From: Atkinsonella hypoxylon
Taxonomy: Eukaryota; Ascomycota; Sordariomycetes; Hypocreales; Clavicipitaceae
Assembly (NCBI GenBank): GCA_000729835.1
Contig: JFHB01000357.1
Coordinates: 1 to 17,772, forward strand
Length of the DNA: 17,772 nucleotides
Direction of reading: 5' to 3'
This document shows positions 1 through 10,459 of the stretch, in pieces (positions within the stretch are counted from its first letter, which is position 1; every line of letters begins with the position of its first letter). The position numbers and the translations under genes are program-made. Under the pieces are notes generated by a model. That model was not told the origin of the DNA. It saw nothing but the letters and a program-made list of their open reading frames with translations, and ran no database searches.

Positions 1-1060
1 ACTACTTAAGGTAAAGTGCTTTATTATATAGTTTAACTTTAAATATCTTAGCTATATAGATAGCTTTTACTTAGTATAAGTAGTTAGCTGCCTTTATACT
101 ATTTAGTTTAATAATTAAAGAGGCTTTTATTATAGTTACTCTTAGTTTCTAAACTATTACCTTAGTAATACTTAAGCTATTTTTTATTTCTAGGTTTTAT
201 ATAATTTCTTCTTTAGTAATTTCTATAGTATAGTAAGTTAGGAAATTCTTAATAATAATACTATAGATTTTACACTATAGAGCTACTCTTTAGCTAAAGG
301 AGGCTTTAAGCTATCTCTATTTCTCTTTATATAGTTTAGCTATCTCTTTAAACGTAATAACTATATCTTTACTATATAGATATTTTACTGCTACAGTAGT
401 GCTTTACTTAGTAGTATAGTTAACTACTTTAATTATCTTAGTTAAGCTTCTGTTTTTTAAGAGCTTAAGGATTATATCTTCTTAAATAATTATTTTATAG
501 TACTATTATAGAGAGACTAGAAGAGTGCTTAAGCAGCTAGTAGTTATAGTTATTACTAGTGCTGTATTATAGGCTATAATATTTACCTAAGTTAAATTCC
601 CTTTAGCGCTAGCCTAAAGGGTCTTTTTAACTGCTTTTTTAACTACTCTTTTAAGGTTTTTAGCTGTAACTAGTGTTAATAGGCTATAGGCAGTAGTATA
701 CCTAAACTTAACCTTTTCTATATTATATACTTTTAGTAGTACTTTCTATATATTTAGAAGTACTATAGCTAGAACAATTCTAGTAATCTTTAAGTAGAAC
801 TTCTATAAGTAGTTTAGCACTTAATCTCTTCCTTAAAGCAACTTAGTATTAAGCTACTTCTCTATAGTAAAGGCTTCTACATTTACTTAAAGGTAGTAGT
901 AGCTCTAGGTAAGCTCTCTTTTCTCTTTATTAACTACTATTAGAACTGCCTCTTTTACGCTAGCGCTCTAGGAGCAATACGCTATTATAGAGGGGCTTAG
1001 ATAGGTTTAGTAAATGTTTTTATTAAAGTTTAGTCGATTTTAAGGCTAGTTCTACGTTAC
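1..1060 (-). pseudogene. Degenerate ORF1 (gag-like) of a probable Tad/jockey-type LINE, 5' part
   Basis: Read on the minus strand from about 1050 down to 1, one frame continues for about 350 codons, interrupted only by TAA/TAG codons of the kind RIP makes from Gln or Trp. The later half (about 480 to 1) resembles the nucleic-acid-binding ORF1 protein of fungal non-LTR retrotransposons. It has a stretch like LYSKDIVITFKE, then KIYSIIIKNF, then EITKEEIIQNLEI, then KASLIIKLNSIKAANYL, and ends in a YNKALYLK block, which in this family lies just before the CCHC knuckles; those would fall beyond the window. ORF1p coats the element RNA. The N-terminal half (about 1050-500) is Lys-rich and I do not recognise it. 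The resemblance is from memory of family style, without alignment. The alternative is an odd distal part of the Gypsy element, but no RNase H or integrase motif is visible here. Confidence 0.45.
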
Positions 1061-1099
1061 TGTTAAGGTGTAGGTAAAATCTTTTATATAAATAAATTG

Positions 1100-2660
1100 T
1101 TTATTAAAGTTCTTACGTTAACTATTAATATAATTTCCCTAGCGCCTAGACTAAGATTAATTATTATAAGAACTAGTGCAGTTATTATTATATACTTAAG
1201 GACCTCTATAGCGTTCTTTTAGTCTAGTCCTTAAGTCTACTTAGTACCCTTCTTAAGTAAGATTATAAGAGGCTTAGCTTTTATAGAGTAATACTATACC
1301 TAAATATAATAATAGTCTATAAGCCTAAAAAAGGATTTAACCTTAAAGACATTCTTACACTCTATTTACTCTAGAATCTTTATTACCTTTACTTCTAAAG
1401 GTTTTCTTCTATTAGTACTATATATAAATTTAACAATCTCTATAGTCTTTTAGTATAGCTTTAATTTTACAGTAAATATAGTGTAACTAGCTAGCTTAAT
1501 ATTAATAAGGACTTTATTAATATTAATTAAATATTCTATAATATATCTTTATATATTAGGTAATACTTTCTCTTTATTATAAGTAGTAATAAAGCCTTTT
1601 ACTATAATATTATCTAAGAAAGGCTTATAAGTATAAGAAATTAGGTTAAAAAGAATTCTCTTTACTATTTAAATAAATTAAGTAATAGAGTTAGTTGCTC
1701 CTTAAGGAAGTATATAAAGTTATAAAAGCTCTATTACTATTAAAATTATTATTAAGTCTTTACTTTCCTCTATAAGCAGCACTTAGTTATAGCTTAACAG
1801 TAAATTAATAACTAAAAGTATCTTATATATTCTAAATTCTTTACTAAAAGCCTTTACTTCTTCTAGAATATAGGCATTCTATATTATAATCTTATTGTAG
1901 GCTATTATAAATAGTATTAGCTATATTTCTTTATTCTTCTTTATTACTAAAAAGTAAGAGTTCCTATAAGATCTATAGCTTTTTTCTAATAACTTATACT
2001 AAAGCTTCTTCTTTAATAAATTAATTAGTCTCTCTTATAAGCTAATAGATATTAGTATTAACTTTACTTTCTAAGCTCTATAAGCAATAGTATAGATAAC
2101 TTAAGGCAGTATAACTAAAGGATTAATTTTTCTATACTCTAATAAATTCTACACTAGTACTACCTTTTAGTTATAAAGAATTTCCTTAAAAACATTAACT
2201 TCTTTTACTATTAAATATTCTTATACTTATTTAACTATTTAATCTAAACGCTCTTTTATTATTTAAAATCCTTAAAGCTTTTTACTAAATCTTTCTATAA
2301 TATATTTAGTGTATTTTTTTAATTTATTTAAGTATACTTTTACCTCTTTTTACTTTTTCTATTTCTACTTAAGGTCTTTATTAAGTGTAAATCTATTTAA
2401 GAGAATATTATCTTTTAGTAGAATTTTATTAACTTTTTACTTATATAATATATTTACCTTTAAATTAATTAGTTATAATTATCTTAAGAGCTAAATCTTC
2501 TTTATAGCCTCTTTAAGTTAGCTTCTATATTAATTAGCTATTCCCTTTATTATAAGGTTAGTAATAGCTATACCTTTATTCTTTATTATTAGTACTAGCT
2601 TTTTATTATTATTTAACTTAGCTTTAAGACTCTTTTTAACTATTTAATTATAAACTAAAT
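1100..2660 (-). pseudogene. Ty3/Gypsy pol fragment: reverse transcriptase and start of RNase H, RIP-inactivated
   Basis: On the minus strand one frame runs from 2660 to about 1100 with many RIP-type stops. Reading downstream: a charged linker (2660-2250); the RT entry segment YRSYRNSYFLVIKK (about 1985-1945); the LPxGATNSI block (about 1715-1680), a hallmark of this fungal Gypsy group; the catalytic box now reading FLDN (1609-1617), expected F/YxDD, so the second Asp is Asn; KGFITTYNKEKVLP just after it; RRKPLEVKVIKILE (about 1410-1370); and a thumb/connection segment with KAKPLIILLKKGTK (about 1290-1235). The start of RNase H follows, with a VDAS-like motif now VNVR at about 1108-1122. The rest of RNase H and the integrase are missing. 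The frame is the direct continuation of the piece at 8979-9516. It copied element RNA into DNA in cytoplasmic particles; this copy is dead. Confidence 0.85.
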
Positions 2661-2665
2661 CCTTA
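2661..2665. repeat. Target-site duplication of Copia A, left copy (CCTTA)
   Basis: CCTTA directly before the TG of the left LTR, matching 8974-8978 exactly. Five bases is the normal Copia integrase stagger. Confidence 0.93.
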
Positions 2666-2836
2666 TGTTGGAATCGTTATAACTCTATTGTGCGATTCTA
2701 GCGCCTGCGTAGGTAGATACAACTGCTAATTAGTTAAATCTGCACATTAGTCTCCACTTACATCGGGGTTGCTAATACCCCTTAATTCCCCCTTAGCACA
2801 ACACTATACCTAAGGCATATAAGGCATCTAACGGGG

Positions 2837-2843
2837 TATATAA
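2837..2843 (+). promoter_or_regulatory. TATA-like box in Copia A left LTR
   Basis: TATATAA follows the GC-rich run ACGGGG and is kept in the right LTR at 8830-8836. It lies about 140 bp before the LTR end, a plausible place for the U3/R promoter of the element. In such A+T-rich DNA TATA strings are common; the conserved GGGG flank is what favours it. Confidence 0.4.
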
Positions 2844-2909
2844 TATAGCCTCTTTTGCTAGTTAGATATAACTCTTAAATAACTAAATTTAAACCTCTTT
2901 AATGTAAAT

Positions 2910-2923
2910 ACTAGTGCACTAGT
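2910..2923. repeat. 14-bp perfect palindrome in Copia A LTR
   Basis: ACTAGTGCACTAGT is its own reverse complement. It is followed by a third half-site (GAACTAGT) and is unchanged in the right LTR at 8903-8916, although bases close by are heavily mutated. It could bind a dimeric protein or fold in RNA; the function is unknown. Confidence 0.6.
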
Positions 2924-2980
2924 GAACTAGTTATAGAGCTAACTTAAAGGAGTATAAATAAGACCCTTAGTCTATTAACA

Positions 2981-3362
2981 CTAATTAGTAGTTGCTTAAC
3001 TAGGAGTCTTTAGTATAACTAAAGAGATTAGTATAACTAACTATAGATTAGCTAGGTTTAGCAAGAAGAGACGTAATACTATTAGCTAGAACCTTTAGCG
3101 GCTAATGCAACTAGTAAAGTATGCTAAAGGAAGAGATATCTTTACAATTGCTTAGTTATTAAGTTATATTAACTTATAATAACGTTTTAGTTTAACTAAT
3201 TGTTAATATTAAACTCCTAAGGAATTAAATTACTAGCTAGAACCCTTAGCAGCTAATGCTACAGGATTTAACTCCTTTAACTATCTTAGAACTTAGCTAG
3301 AAGCTAGCTAAATCCCTCTATCTTTATACTAATTCTATTACACCTACTTTCTCTTTCTATAC
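2981..3362 (+). other. Copia A untranslated leader
   Basis: Non-coding stretch between the left LTR and the first recognisable gag codons. No clear primer-binding site is legible after the LTR; the bases at 2985-3004 may be its mutated remains. It contains a 13-bp direct repeat (TTAGTATAACTAA at 3010-3022 and 3028-3040) and a longer direct repeat (3085-3108 and 3236-3259). Gag may begin within this stretch, because its start codon is not identifiable. Confidence 0.6.
3085..3259 (+). repeat. Spaced direct repeat in Copia A leader
   Basis: A 24-bp unit at 3085-3108 recurs at 3236-3259 with two mismatches, a T/C and a G/A, both of the RIP type. The copies are 151 bp apart and presumably were identical before mutation. 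Confidence 0.6.
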
Positions 3363-6300
3363 TACTTAACCTTATCTAATATAATAAGTTTACAATAACT
3401 CTAAGTAAATCTATAAGAATTTAAGTAATAACTATAACTTAATAAGCTTTTAGAATAACTTTAAAAGTATTAAAAACTTCTATTAATAAATTAGAACTTA
3501 ATATATAAAATTAACCTAGAAACTACTACTACTACTAATTTAAATAATAGAATTGCCTTTATAATTAACCTTTATAAAGATTAAAGATTTAGAGATTAGA
3601 AATAATAAAAGAACTTTAAATTTAACTTCTATGACTAGAATAAAGACCTATTTTAAAGAGCTTCTACTTTAATTATTAAAGCATTACACAATTTACTATA
3701 TAAATATAGAGTCTATATAGGTAGAAGCAGTAGCTAAATTATTAATTCTCTTAAAAGAGTGCTATAGAAAGAGAAACAATCTATATAGCTAAAAGAAGAG
3801 ATTAATAAATAAGTAGTATTAAGTAAATTCTACTTAAATCTACACCTAAATGTAGAACCTATATCTACAGTAAAGAAGCCTTAATCTTCTTCCTAGAACT
3901 CTTTTTCTATACCTTTAGCACTCTCTCTATTACTTTCGTTAAGTATACCTAGTAATCTAATAGGTATACTAGTAGAAATACTACCTTCTCTCCCTTCTCT
4001 ATAGAATATAAGATTTCTTCTACTTTTAGTAGTATAACTGTTACTTCCTTCTATAATAGATTCTTCTTAAACTAATATAAAGAAAGTCCTAGACCTTATA
4101 AAGATCTATAAGGAAAGCAATAAATATAGCGGCAATATATTCGATTTTATTATGCTAAAAGTAGTTATCCTTAAAGACCTATACTAATAACTTAATTTCT
4201 TAGAACTAGTAATAATAAAGGTATTTCTAGTAATACTAATAGGTAAAGTATATAAATTCTACCTTACAATAATTGCAATAAATATAAAGATAAATTACAC
4301 CTTTAATTAAATAGTTAAAATCGTTAAATAACACTTTAAGACCTTAACTAATAAGTAGTTCTATTGCTAAAGATAGAACAGCATTATATTGCGTAATATA
4401 ATCACTAAGAACCCTAATAAATCTATACTTAACTGCCTTAATATAATAATCTAAAACCTTTAAGATATCTATAACAGCCTTTTTAACTCTTTTATAGATA
4501 ATTCTAAACTTATTAAGTAGACCCTTTAAGCAGTTAGAGGCATCTCTAAATATAGCTAAGCTAAATTTACAATTAACGCAATATTCTAAGAGCTTATTAG
4601 CAACCTATAAAAGTTAATTAGTATTGCAGAAGTATAGAAGGAAATTAGCTAATTCTACACTAAATTTAACTAACTTAATATTAATAATAAAACCCTTTAT
4701 ATAGACTATTAATATTAACGTTTAAGAGACTTTAGCTATAGTAGAAGTAAAACTAAAAAATAACGCTACTTTATCTACAGAAAAGAAGAATATTAGTTAA
4801 TAAAGTACAGTAAAAAAGAACGTTAAGAAGTATAGTAAAGATAGTAGAATAATAAGAAATATAGAACCTCTCCTTTAGATAGTAAATTTAAAGCCTATCT
4901 ATAGGCTTATAAAGGATTAAGTAAACCTATATAGAATAACAGTTCTAATAATACTTAAGATATAGGTAAAGTATTTATTAAAGAATCTAATATAGCTAAT
5001 AAAGGAAAAACCCCTTAGCTAATAATTATATAATTCTTTACTAATACTATAACTATAGACAATAGAGCTATCTTCTACAACCTTAAGGAAGAAGCCTGCT
5101 AGTATACTCTACATAAGGAAGACTTATTTATAGAAGATTAATTAAATTCTATAGATCCCTTATTATATTTGTTATTTTATATATTAGAAGAACGTTATTC
5201 TAGTAAGACATTTAGAGGTATCTAGCTTAACACTAAAGCAGTAGGTATATTAACAGCTAGAATTAACTAAGTATAAGCACTAGTAAAGAAAATGCCTTTA
5301 TTAAAGATAAATCTATCTAATTAACACTATATAATTACATTTAGCGCAAGATTAGTAACTTTAATAGGCTTTATTACAGTTTTAATAGTCTTTAGCTTAA
5401 TTACATTCTACGTAATTAATATAAGCACCCTGTTCCTATATAGCATTAATAATATAGATAAGATATATATAAAGCTTAACAACCTTAAAAACGTGCTAAT
5501 TTAAGGCAACTAAAAGGTTTCTATTATCTAGAAATAGGGACACCTATAGTGGACTCTAGAAGCTATAGAAGCAGCTGCATTCTTTCTATTAAAAAAGTAA
5601 ATCTATTAGCTTTATTGTTGATTTAGGTATCCCTCTATATAATAATTAACGAAGATTCTATAACGCATAGGTAAAGATATTAGTAACAATAACGCTATTA
5701 ATAGAATTACATAAGTCTGCTACTACTGCTAACTTAACAGTAAATTACTTAGTTAATTCTAATTTACATTAAAAGATAACTATAACTTTAACTACAAAAT
5801 TATTGTTAATATTATATATCTAGATAGCAGCTCTATTCTTTACATTATTAATTCTGCAACCTTATTCTAGGCAGCCTACTTTCTAGAACCCTAAAAGCAG
5901 AAAGCGTAAAATATCTAGAGTGCATTAAAAGAATGCTAAATTAATACCTATTTAGGTCCTTCTAACTAGATAGTTTATAATACTAAAAAGAACTTTATAT
6001 CCACTAAATTCCGCTATTATATATAAATGCTGTCTATTAATGTTAATAAAGTTCCTATTAAAGCCTATAATAGCATTAGTAAAATTAAACAGTACTATAG
6101 CCTATTATAAAGAGCTTACAACATTATTAGCGATAAATTAGGCACTAATACTAGTATTATAAAGGATTAAAAGCTTTAAATAGCTATTAAAGCTGTTAAT
6201 AATTCTACTAAACCTAACAGTCTTATGCCTATATTATTAGTGTTTAGTGCTTACCTCTATATAATAAATAATTTACCTCTAAGCCTTTCTGTAATATAAT

Positions 6301-8552
6301 AAGCTTTAATTCTACGTAAAGCTACTAATAAAGCCTAAAAGTGCTTAGTATAAAGGCAAATTCACAATACTTTTACCTCCTATAACAGCCTAAATACAAT
6401 ACCTATATATTTACTGCCTCTACAGTTAGAAGTATATATATAGCGTAAAAAAGAAGGCTAGTAAGGCCCCTATAAGCTGCTTGCTATAGATAGCGAGGAA
6501 TATACTGTGTAAATGCCTTATAGCTCTATTTGTTTTTACATAACTATTGTAAAACCCTACTACTACAATAACAATAAATCTAACAATTATTCTGCTGTTT
6601 CTAACGTTATACCTAACAAAAGCGATATAGAATCTCTACTTAAAAGTAATTCTGCTCTACTAAAGAAGAGAGAAAGACCTCTAAAGGTAAAGCAACTAAT
6701 TAATCTAAACTTAATATAGAAAAGAGGTTCTAGAAGACTAAGAAAGAACCCTTTTTCTATTCTAATTAATTCTATATAAAATTCCTCTACTTTTAATAAT
6801 AAACTAAATAGATATATTACTGTTTCTAGCCTAACTGCTAGTAGTCCTTATAATTCTAATCCTAGTAGTAATATTAATCCTACTTATATATTACTATATA
6901 AATTTAGCAATAAAATTTTCCTTTCTATAAAAGAAATAGTAGACTATAACCTAGCTGTATATCTAAGGAAAGACAATAAGATTACAGTAAAAGGTGCTCT
7001 ATTTAAAGCATTTAACTAAGCTAAAATTAATGCACTATTAGCTAAAGATATCTTCTAATTCGTTAAATTTAACTCTACTATATATAACAGCTGTATCTTT
7101 AAATTTTATATAGTTTAAGAAGTTAAAGAAAAAGGAACTATATTACTATATAAGAAGTTAAGACTAGTTATCTAAGGATACAATAATAGCAATAAATTGT
7201 CGATTTTAACGCAATCCCTAACAATTTAATAAGCTAGTTAATGCCTAATTATAGCACTAGCTCTATCTCTCTAAAAACGCAATATTGTCTTATAGATCTA
7301 CGATATTATATAGGCTTATATGCAATCTAACACTAATTTAAATAGATTAATTATTGTATAACTTCTTAACTAAATTAAACACCTATATCCCTACAATATA
7401 GTAATAGAAGTAATTAAGCCTCTATACAAAATCGCTAAAGTAGGTATACATTAGTAGTCTATATACTTTTACTACTACTATAATAACTTAAGTATAGTTA
7501 CATTAATATATAACCCCTACTTACTAATATTAAATAATAATAACTGCTTTAGGATTGTTAGAATATAGACTAATAATACATTAGAACTAAGCAATAGAAC
7601 CTTCTTTAACTATAAGGAATCTAAACTGCAGAAGGCTAACTTTACTGTAAAGCTAAAGCAGAGCTTAACAGTAGAAATACTACTAATTTTTAATGGATAT
7701 ATATTAACTAAATCTAACAATACTTTAACTCTTTACTAGAAAGGTTAAAGCAAAAGGATTTAACCTATTAATACTACTAGTGTTAATATAGATTTAATAA
7801 AACAATAGTACATTAAGCAATAAGCCTACAGTATATATATTGCTACAATCTATTAACTAGAAGCTACATTTAACCTTTCTATTGCTGTATAATAGCAAGA
7901 TATTACAATTAACAATATTAAGCGACTAAACAAGAGGCTTTAATAGTAGATTAATAACTAAACCTATAGATTACAATATATCCTAATAGACCTTCCCTCT
8001 ACTAAATTATATATATTTATTAATAGATCCTTTGTAAATAATAAAGATTTAAGCTTCTAGATAGAATATATAATTATTCTAGGCAATAAAGAAGCTTATA
8101 AAAAGAACGCTAAATTTATAATAAAAGGCAATATTATTATATATAGCTCTATTAAAAGCAAGAGAGTTATAAGGAGCGTACTTACATTAGAACTATATAG
8201 TATAGTGCAAGGCGTAGATGTATTGTATGCTATTAGCACTACGTTAAATATAGTAATAAAGCAGCTATAGATACTATTAATTCTACTAGTAGTTTGTATA
8301 GATTCGTTCTTATTGTATAAATACTTTATAAAGCTTAGCATAATAAAGGAAAAGAGATTAATAATTAACATTATAGCGCTACATTAATTATATAAAAGGC
8401 GCAAAATCAATGAAATCCGTTAGATTAACGGTAAAGATAATATTGCTAATTTAATAACAAAAGCAACGCTAAATAAGACTCTTAAATCCTTTATTAATAA
8501 CAATAAGGCTAATATATAGGTAGAAGGCTAGGTAAAGAGACCTATAAATTAA
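3363..8552 (+). pseudogene. Copia A gag-pol polyprotein, RIP-inactivated
   Basis: One frame holds from about 3363 to 8552 with dozens of TAA/TAG (some TGA) codons but no net frameshift. The order is: gag with a Gln/Leu-rich coiled coil (3380-3500) and a remnant CCHC-like knuckle (4763-4830, Cys and His now Tyr); protease (active Asp now Asn at 5229-5231, in LNTKA); pre-integrase zinc domain (5605-5735, both His now Tyr, CxxC at 5718 kept); integrase (first Asp kept at 5823, second now Asn at 5979-5981, Glu now Lys at 6087-6089); integrase C-terminal segment ending VKPYY (about 6555); RT (motif A Asp kept at 7302; catalytic pair now Asn-Asn at 7572-7577 in TNNT); RNase H (first Asp now Asn at 8022, Glu kept at 8190, INGKDN near 8418-8435). 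The start is uncertain because ATG probably became ATA. It would encode all functions of retrotransposition; it cannot now. Confidence 0.9.
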
Positions 8553-8658
8553 TGCAGAAGGATATTAGATTTATTATTATTTATTCCTTTAATCTACTTT
8601 ATTATTACTGTAACTATTAGAGTTATTCTACTAGCACAATAAAAAGAGAGACTACTAG
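8553..8658 (+). other. Copia A 3' untranslated part with possible polypurine tract
   Basis: A stretch of about 100 bp between the likely stop and the right LTR. The purine run AAAAAGAGAG (8641-8650) is the best polypurine-tract candidate for plus-strand priming. It ends 8 bp before the LTR rather than touching it, so the assignment is weak. Confidence 0.4.
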
Positions 8659-8973
8659 TGTTAGAATCGTTATAACTCTATTGTGCGATTCTAGCGCCTA
8701 TGTAGGTAGATACAACCGCTAATTAGTTGTATTTGCACATTAGTCTTCACTTACATCGGGGTCGCTAATACCCCTTAATTCCCCCTTAGCACAACACTAT
8801 GCCTAAGGCATATAAGGCATCTAACGGGGTATATAATGTAGTCTCTTTTGCTAGTTAGATACAACTCCTAGATAACCGAATTTAAACCTCTTTGATGTAA
8901 ATACTAGTGCACTAGTGAACTAGTCGTAGGGCCGACTCGAAGGAGTATAAATAAGACCCTTGGTCTACCAACA
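8659..8973 (+). repeat. Right (3') LTR of Copia A
   Basis: The LTR is 315 bp, begins TGTTAGAATC and ends ACCAACA, and has the same length as the left LTR without indels. Its outer (3') part is the least mutated sequence of the element and still contains several CpG sites (for example in CCGAC and CTCGAAGG) that read TA in the left LTR. Confidence 0.95.
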
Positions 8974-8978
8974 CCTTA
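8974..8978. repeat. Target-site duplication of Copia A, right copy (CCTTA)
   Basis: CCTTA directly after the right LTR, identical to 2661-2665. Confidence 0.93.
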
Positions 8979-9516
8979 AATAACTTATTAATTAAGATTA
9001 AATTAATACTAGTAGCTATTACTTTATTTATTATAGTTTTCTATTTAATACTTCTAGTAACCCTTAAGACTAATATAATATTACTAAAATAGCACTTTAA
9101 AAGAAGCTTACTTTCTTTATTACTATACTTAAAAGTAACTTTAGCTATATATATAAAAGGTATTTTAAGGATTAATTATATATATAAAGACTTTAGTATA
9201 ATATAAAAGTAAATTAGCGTTTAGATATTTTTAAGGTATAGCTTTATTATTACCTCTTTTAATATTATAAGCTTATATAATGTAAAAGATATAGTAGTAA
9301 TCTCTTACTTTATTAAAGTTATTTTTAAATTAAGCTCTTTAATAAAATCCTTAGTAATAATATTCCTTTATAAACTATAATCTATAAAACTATTAATAAG
9401 TAAAAAGTTTAAGCTTTTAAGTTATACTTAAAGGTAAGGTAAGTTCTATAAATAGCTTATAATTGCTTTTAGCTTTAGAATACTATTTAATTCTTTAATA
9501 TAAAGTATATTTACTT
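8979..9516 (-). pseudogene. Ty3/Gypsy fragment with aspartic protease domain, RIP-inactivated
   Basis: Read on the minus strand this piece joins 17357-17772 upstream and 2660 downstream in one frame once the Copia elements are removed. A retroviral-type aspartic protease is legible. LLINSF (Asn at 9392-9394) stands where the family has a D-S/T-G triad. A long segment beginning KELNLKITLIK follows, and then LILKIPFIYIAKV (about 9130-9175) at the place of the second conserved I/L-L-G block. The motif glycines and the active Asp have been changed by G-to-A type mutation. The enzyme would have cut the Gag-Pol precursor in particles. The remainder (about 9100-8979) is the linker towards RT. Stops are all of the RIP type. 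Confidence 0.65.
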
Positions 9517-9521
9517 ATAGG
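9517..9521. repeat. Target-site duplication of Copia B, left copy (ATAGG)
   Basis: ATAGG directly before the TG of the left LTR, identical to 17352-17356. Confidence 0.92.
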
Positions 9522-10218
9522 TGTTAAAAATAAGCTACCCTATATAGCCTATTTTTATGCCTACTAGTTGCTCTATTACGTGACCCTCATTAGGTCTTGT
9601 TACGTTGATTTTTGGTAGGGATATTGCTGTTACTAGATGCGAAAACATCTAGAATCGACTAAGGCAAAGTTGCCTAACCTATAGTTAACTTTAACTGCAA
9701 TTTTCTCTACAACTAGCAATAGTAGAAATTCAAGAAGTATACTATTCAAAAGCTAAGAATTAGGGCTATCTAATAGTATAATTGTTGGATAGAGTTGCTT
9801 ATAAGGGTTGCTTGTTATTAGTGGAATTTATTAAATTGTACACGTAGGCGTCTTGTTTGTATAGCTGTAAGTCGATTTTTTTGTTTTTATATAGTAAATC
9901 TTTTTGCAGAAATTATAAAGTAGCCTATAAGCCCCTTCTAGCGACTACAGCCCGCTAATATAGTTAGAGGGTCTATAAAGGACTAGAAAGATTTAAGATC
10001 CTACTCTTACTTATTCGTTATAGCGCTCTTAATATAAGATACCACTATTATTATAGTTATCTACTGCCTCTACGTAATCTATACTATACACTACAGCTTG
10101 ATTTAGGCCGCTGCTGCTTCCACTACGTAATAATTGCTAGGAGCAATTACAGGTGCTAAATCTAAGAGACCACTACCCTCTTAGATATCTAGTCCTGTAA
10201 TCTCTATTATTTTCAAGA
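9522..10218 (+). repeat. Left (5') LTR of Copia B
   Basis: The LTR is 697 bp, begins TGTTAAAAATAAGC and ends TTTTCAAGA, pairing with 16655-17351 without indels. The end is set by the 5-bp duplication and by the primer site that follows at once. The 3' terminus AGA is not the usual CA. The first half of this copy is nearly unmutated relative to the right LTR, while the last 220 bp carry the mutations. Confidence 0.93.
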
Positions 10219-10232
10219 GGTTATAAGCCCAG
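10219..10232 (+). other. Primer-binding site of Copia B, half-tRNA-iMet type
   Basis: GGTTATAAGCCCAG lies immediately after the left LTR. It is complementary to the anticodon stem-loop of eukaryotic initiator tRNA (CUGGGCUCAUAACC), except that the TTATAAG core reads A where complementarity to CAU needs G, a RIP-type change. Drosophila copia and related elements are known to prime from an internally cleaved initiator tRNA half in this way. Confidence 0.75.
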
Positions 10233-10442
10233 AAGACCTATCTGCAAGCTGTTAGCCCGCTGAAAATCTACTATTGTGTACTGTATTACCCACTAGAAGC
10301 TATATTAAGACCTGCGCTAGCAGCTATCGCTGCTAAAATCATTAGTAGCTTACTAGAAGCTATTAATACCTGCCGCACATACATCGCCAGCCACCATACT
10401 GGTGTTTTTATTCTGCCCACCCTATGCCTCCTGCACTAGTTC

Positions 10443-10459
10443 TATGCACTCTGTGCATA
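10443..10459. repeat. Hairpin in Copia B leader
   Basis: TATGCA, a 5-base loop CTCTG, then TGCATA: a perfect 6-bp stem. In an RNA leader it could serve packaging or dimerisation; there is no direct evidence. Confidence 0.45.

Larger units (their letters stand above)
2666..2980 (+). repeat. Left (5') LTR of Copia A
   Basis: The LTR is 315 bp, begins TGTTGGAATC and ends TATTAACA; the right copy ends ACCAACA, giving the canonical TGTTGG...CCAACA inverted ends. It holds a TATA-like stretch and a 14-bp palindrome. Compared with the right LTR (8659-8973), nearly all T/A-state differences in the last 110 bp lie in this copy, including CG-to-TA double changes. It would carry the promoter. Confidence 0.95.
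2666..8973 (+). mobile_element. Copia A: complete Ty1/Copia LTR retrotransposon, RIP-inactivated
   Basis: The element is 6308 bp, bounded by 315-bp direct LTRs and a perfect CCTTA duplication. Internally it has a leader, one gag-pol frame in Copia order (gag, protease, integrase, RT, RNase H) and a short 3' untranslated part. It interrupts the minus-strand Gypsy frame between the protease and RT regions; taking it out with one CCTTA copy restores that frame. The LTRs differ at about 28 positions, all but one of them transitions, so LTR divergence cannot be used as a plain clock here. The preserved frame and ends point to a fairly recent insertion that was then mutated by RIP. I recognise the polyprotein as a family widespread in ascomycetes. 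Confidence 0.95.

Noticed and set aside
2309..2494. Plus-strand open frame of 61 codons, rich in Phe and Tyr
   Set aside because: It is the antisense of the Gypsy linker upstream of RT and has the composition expected of reversed Lys/Asn-rich sequence.
8096..8371. Minus-strand open frame of 91 codons that looks membrane-like
   Set aside because: Antisense of the Copia A RNase H region. The hydrophobic look comes from reading A+T-rich DNA backwards.
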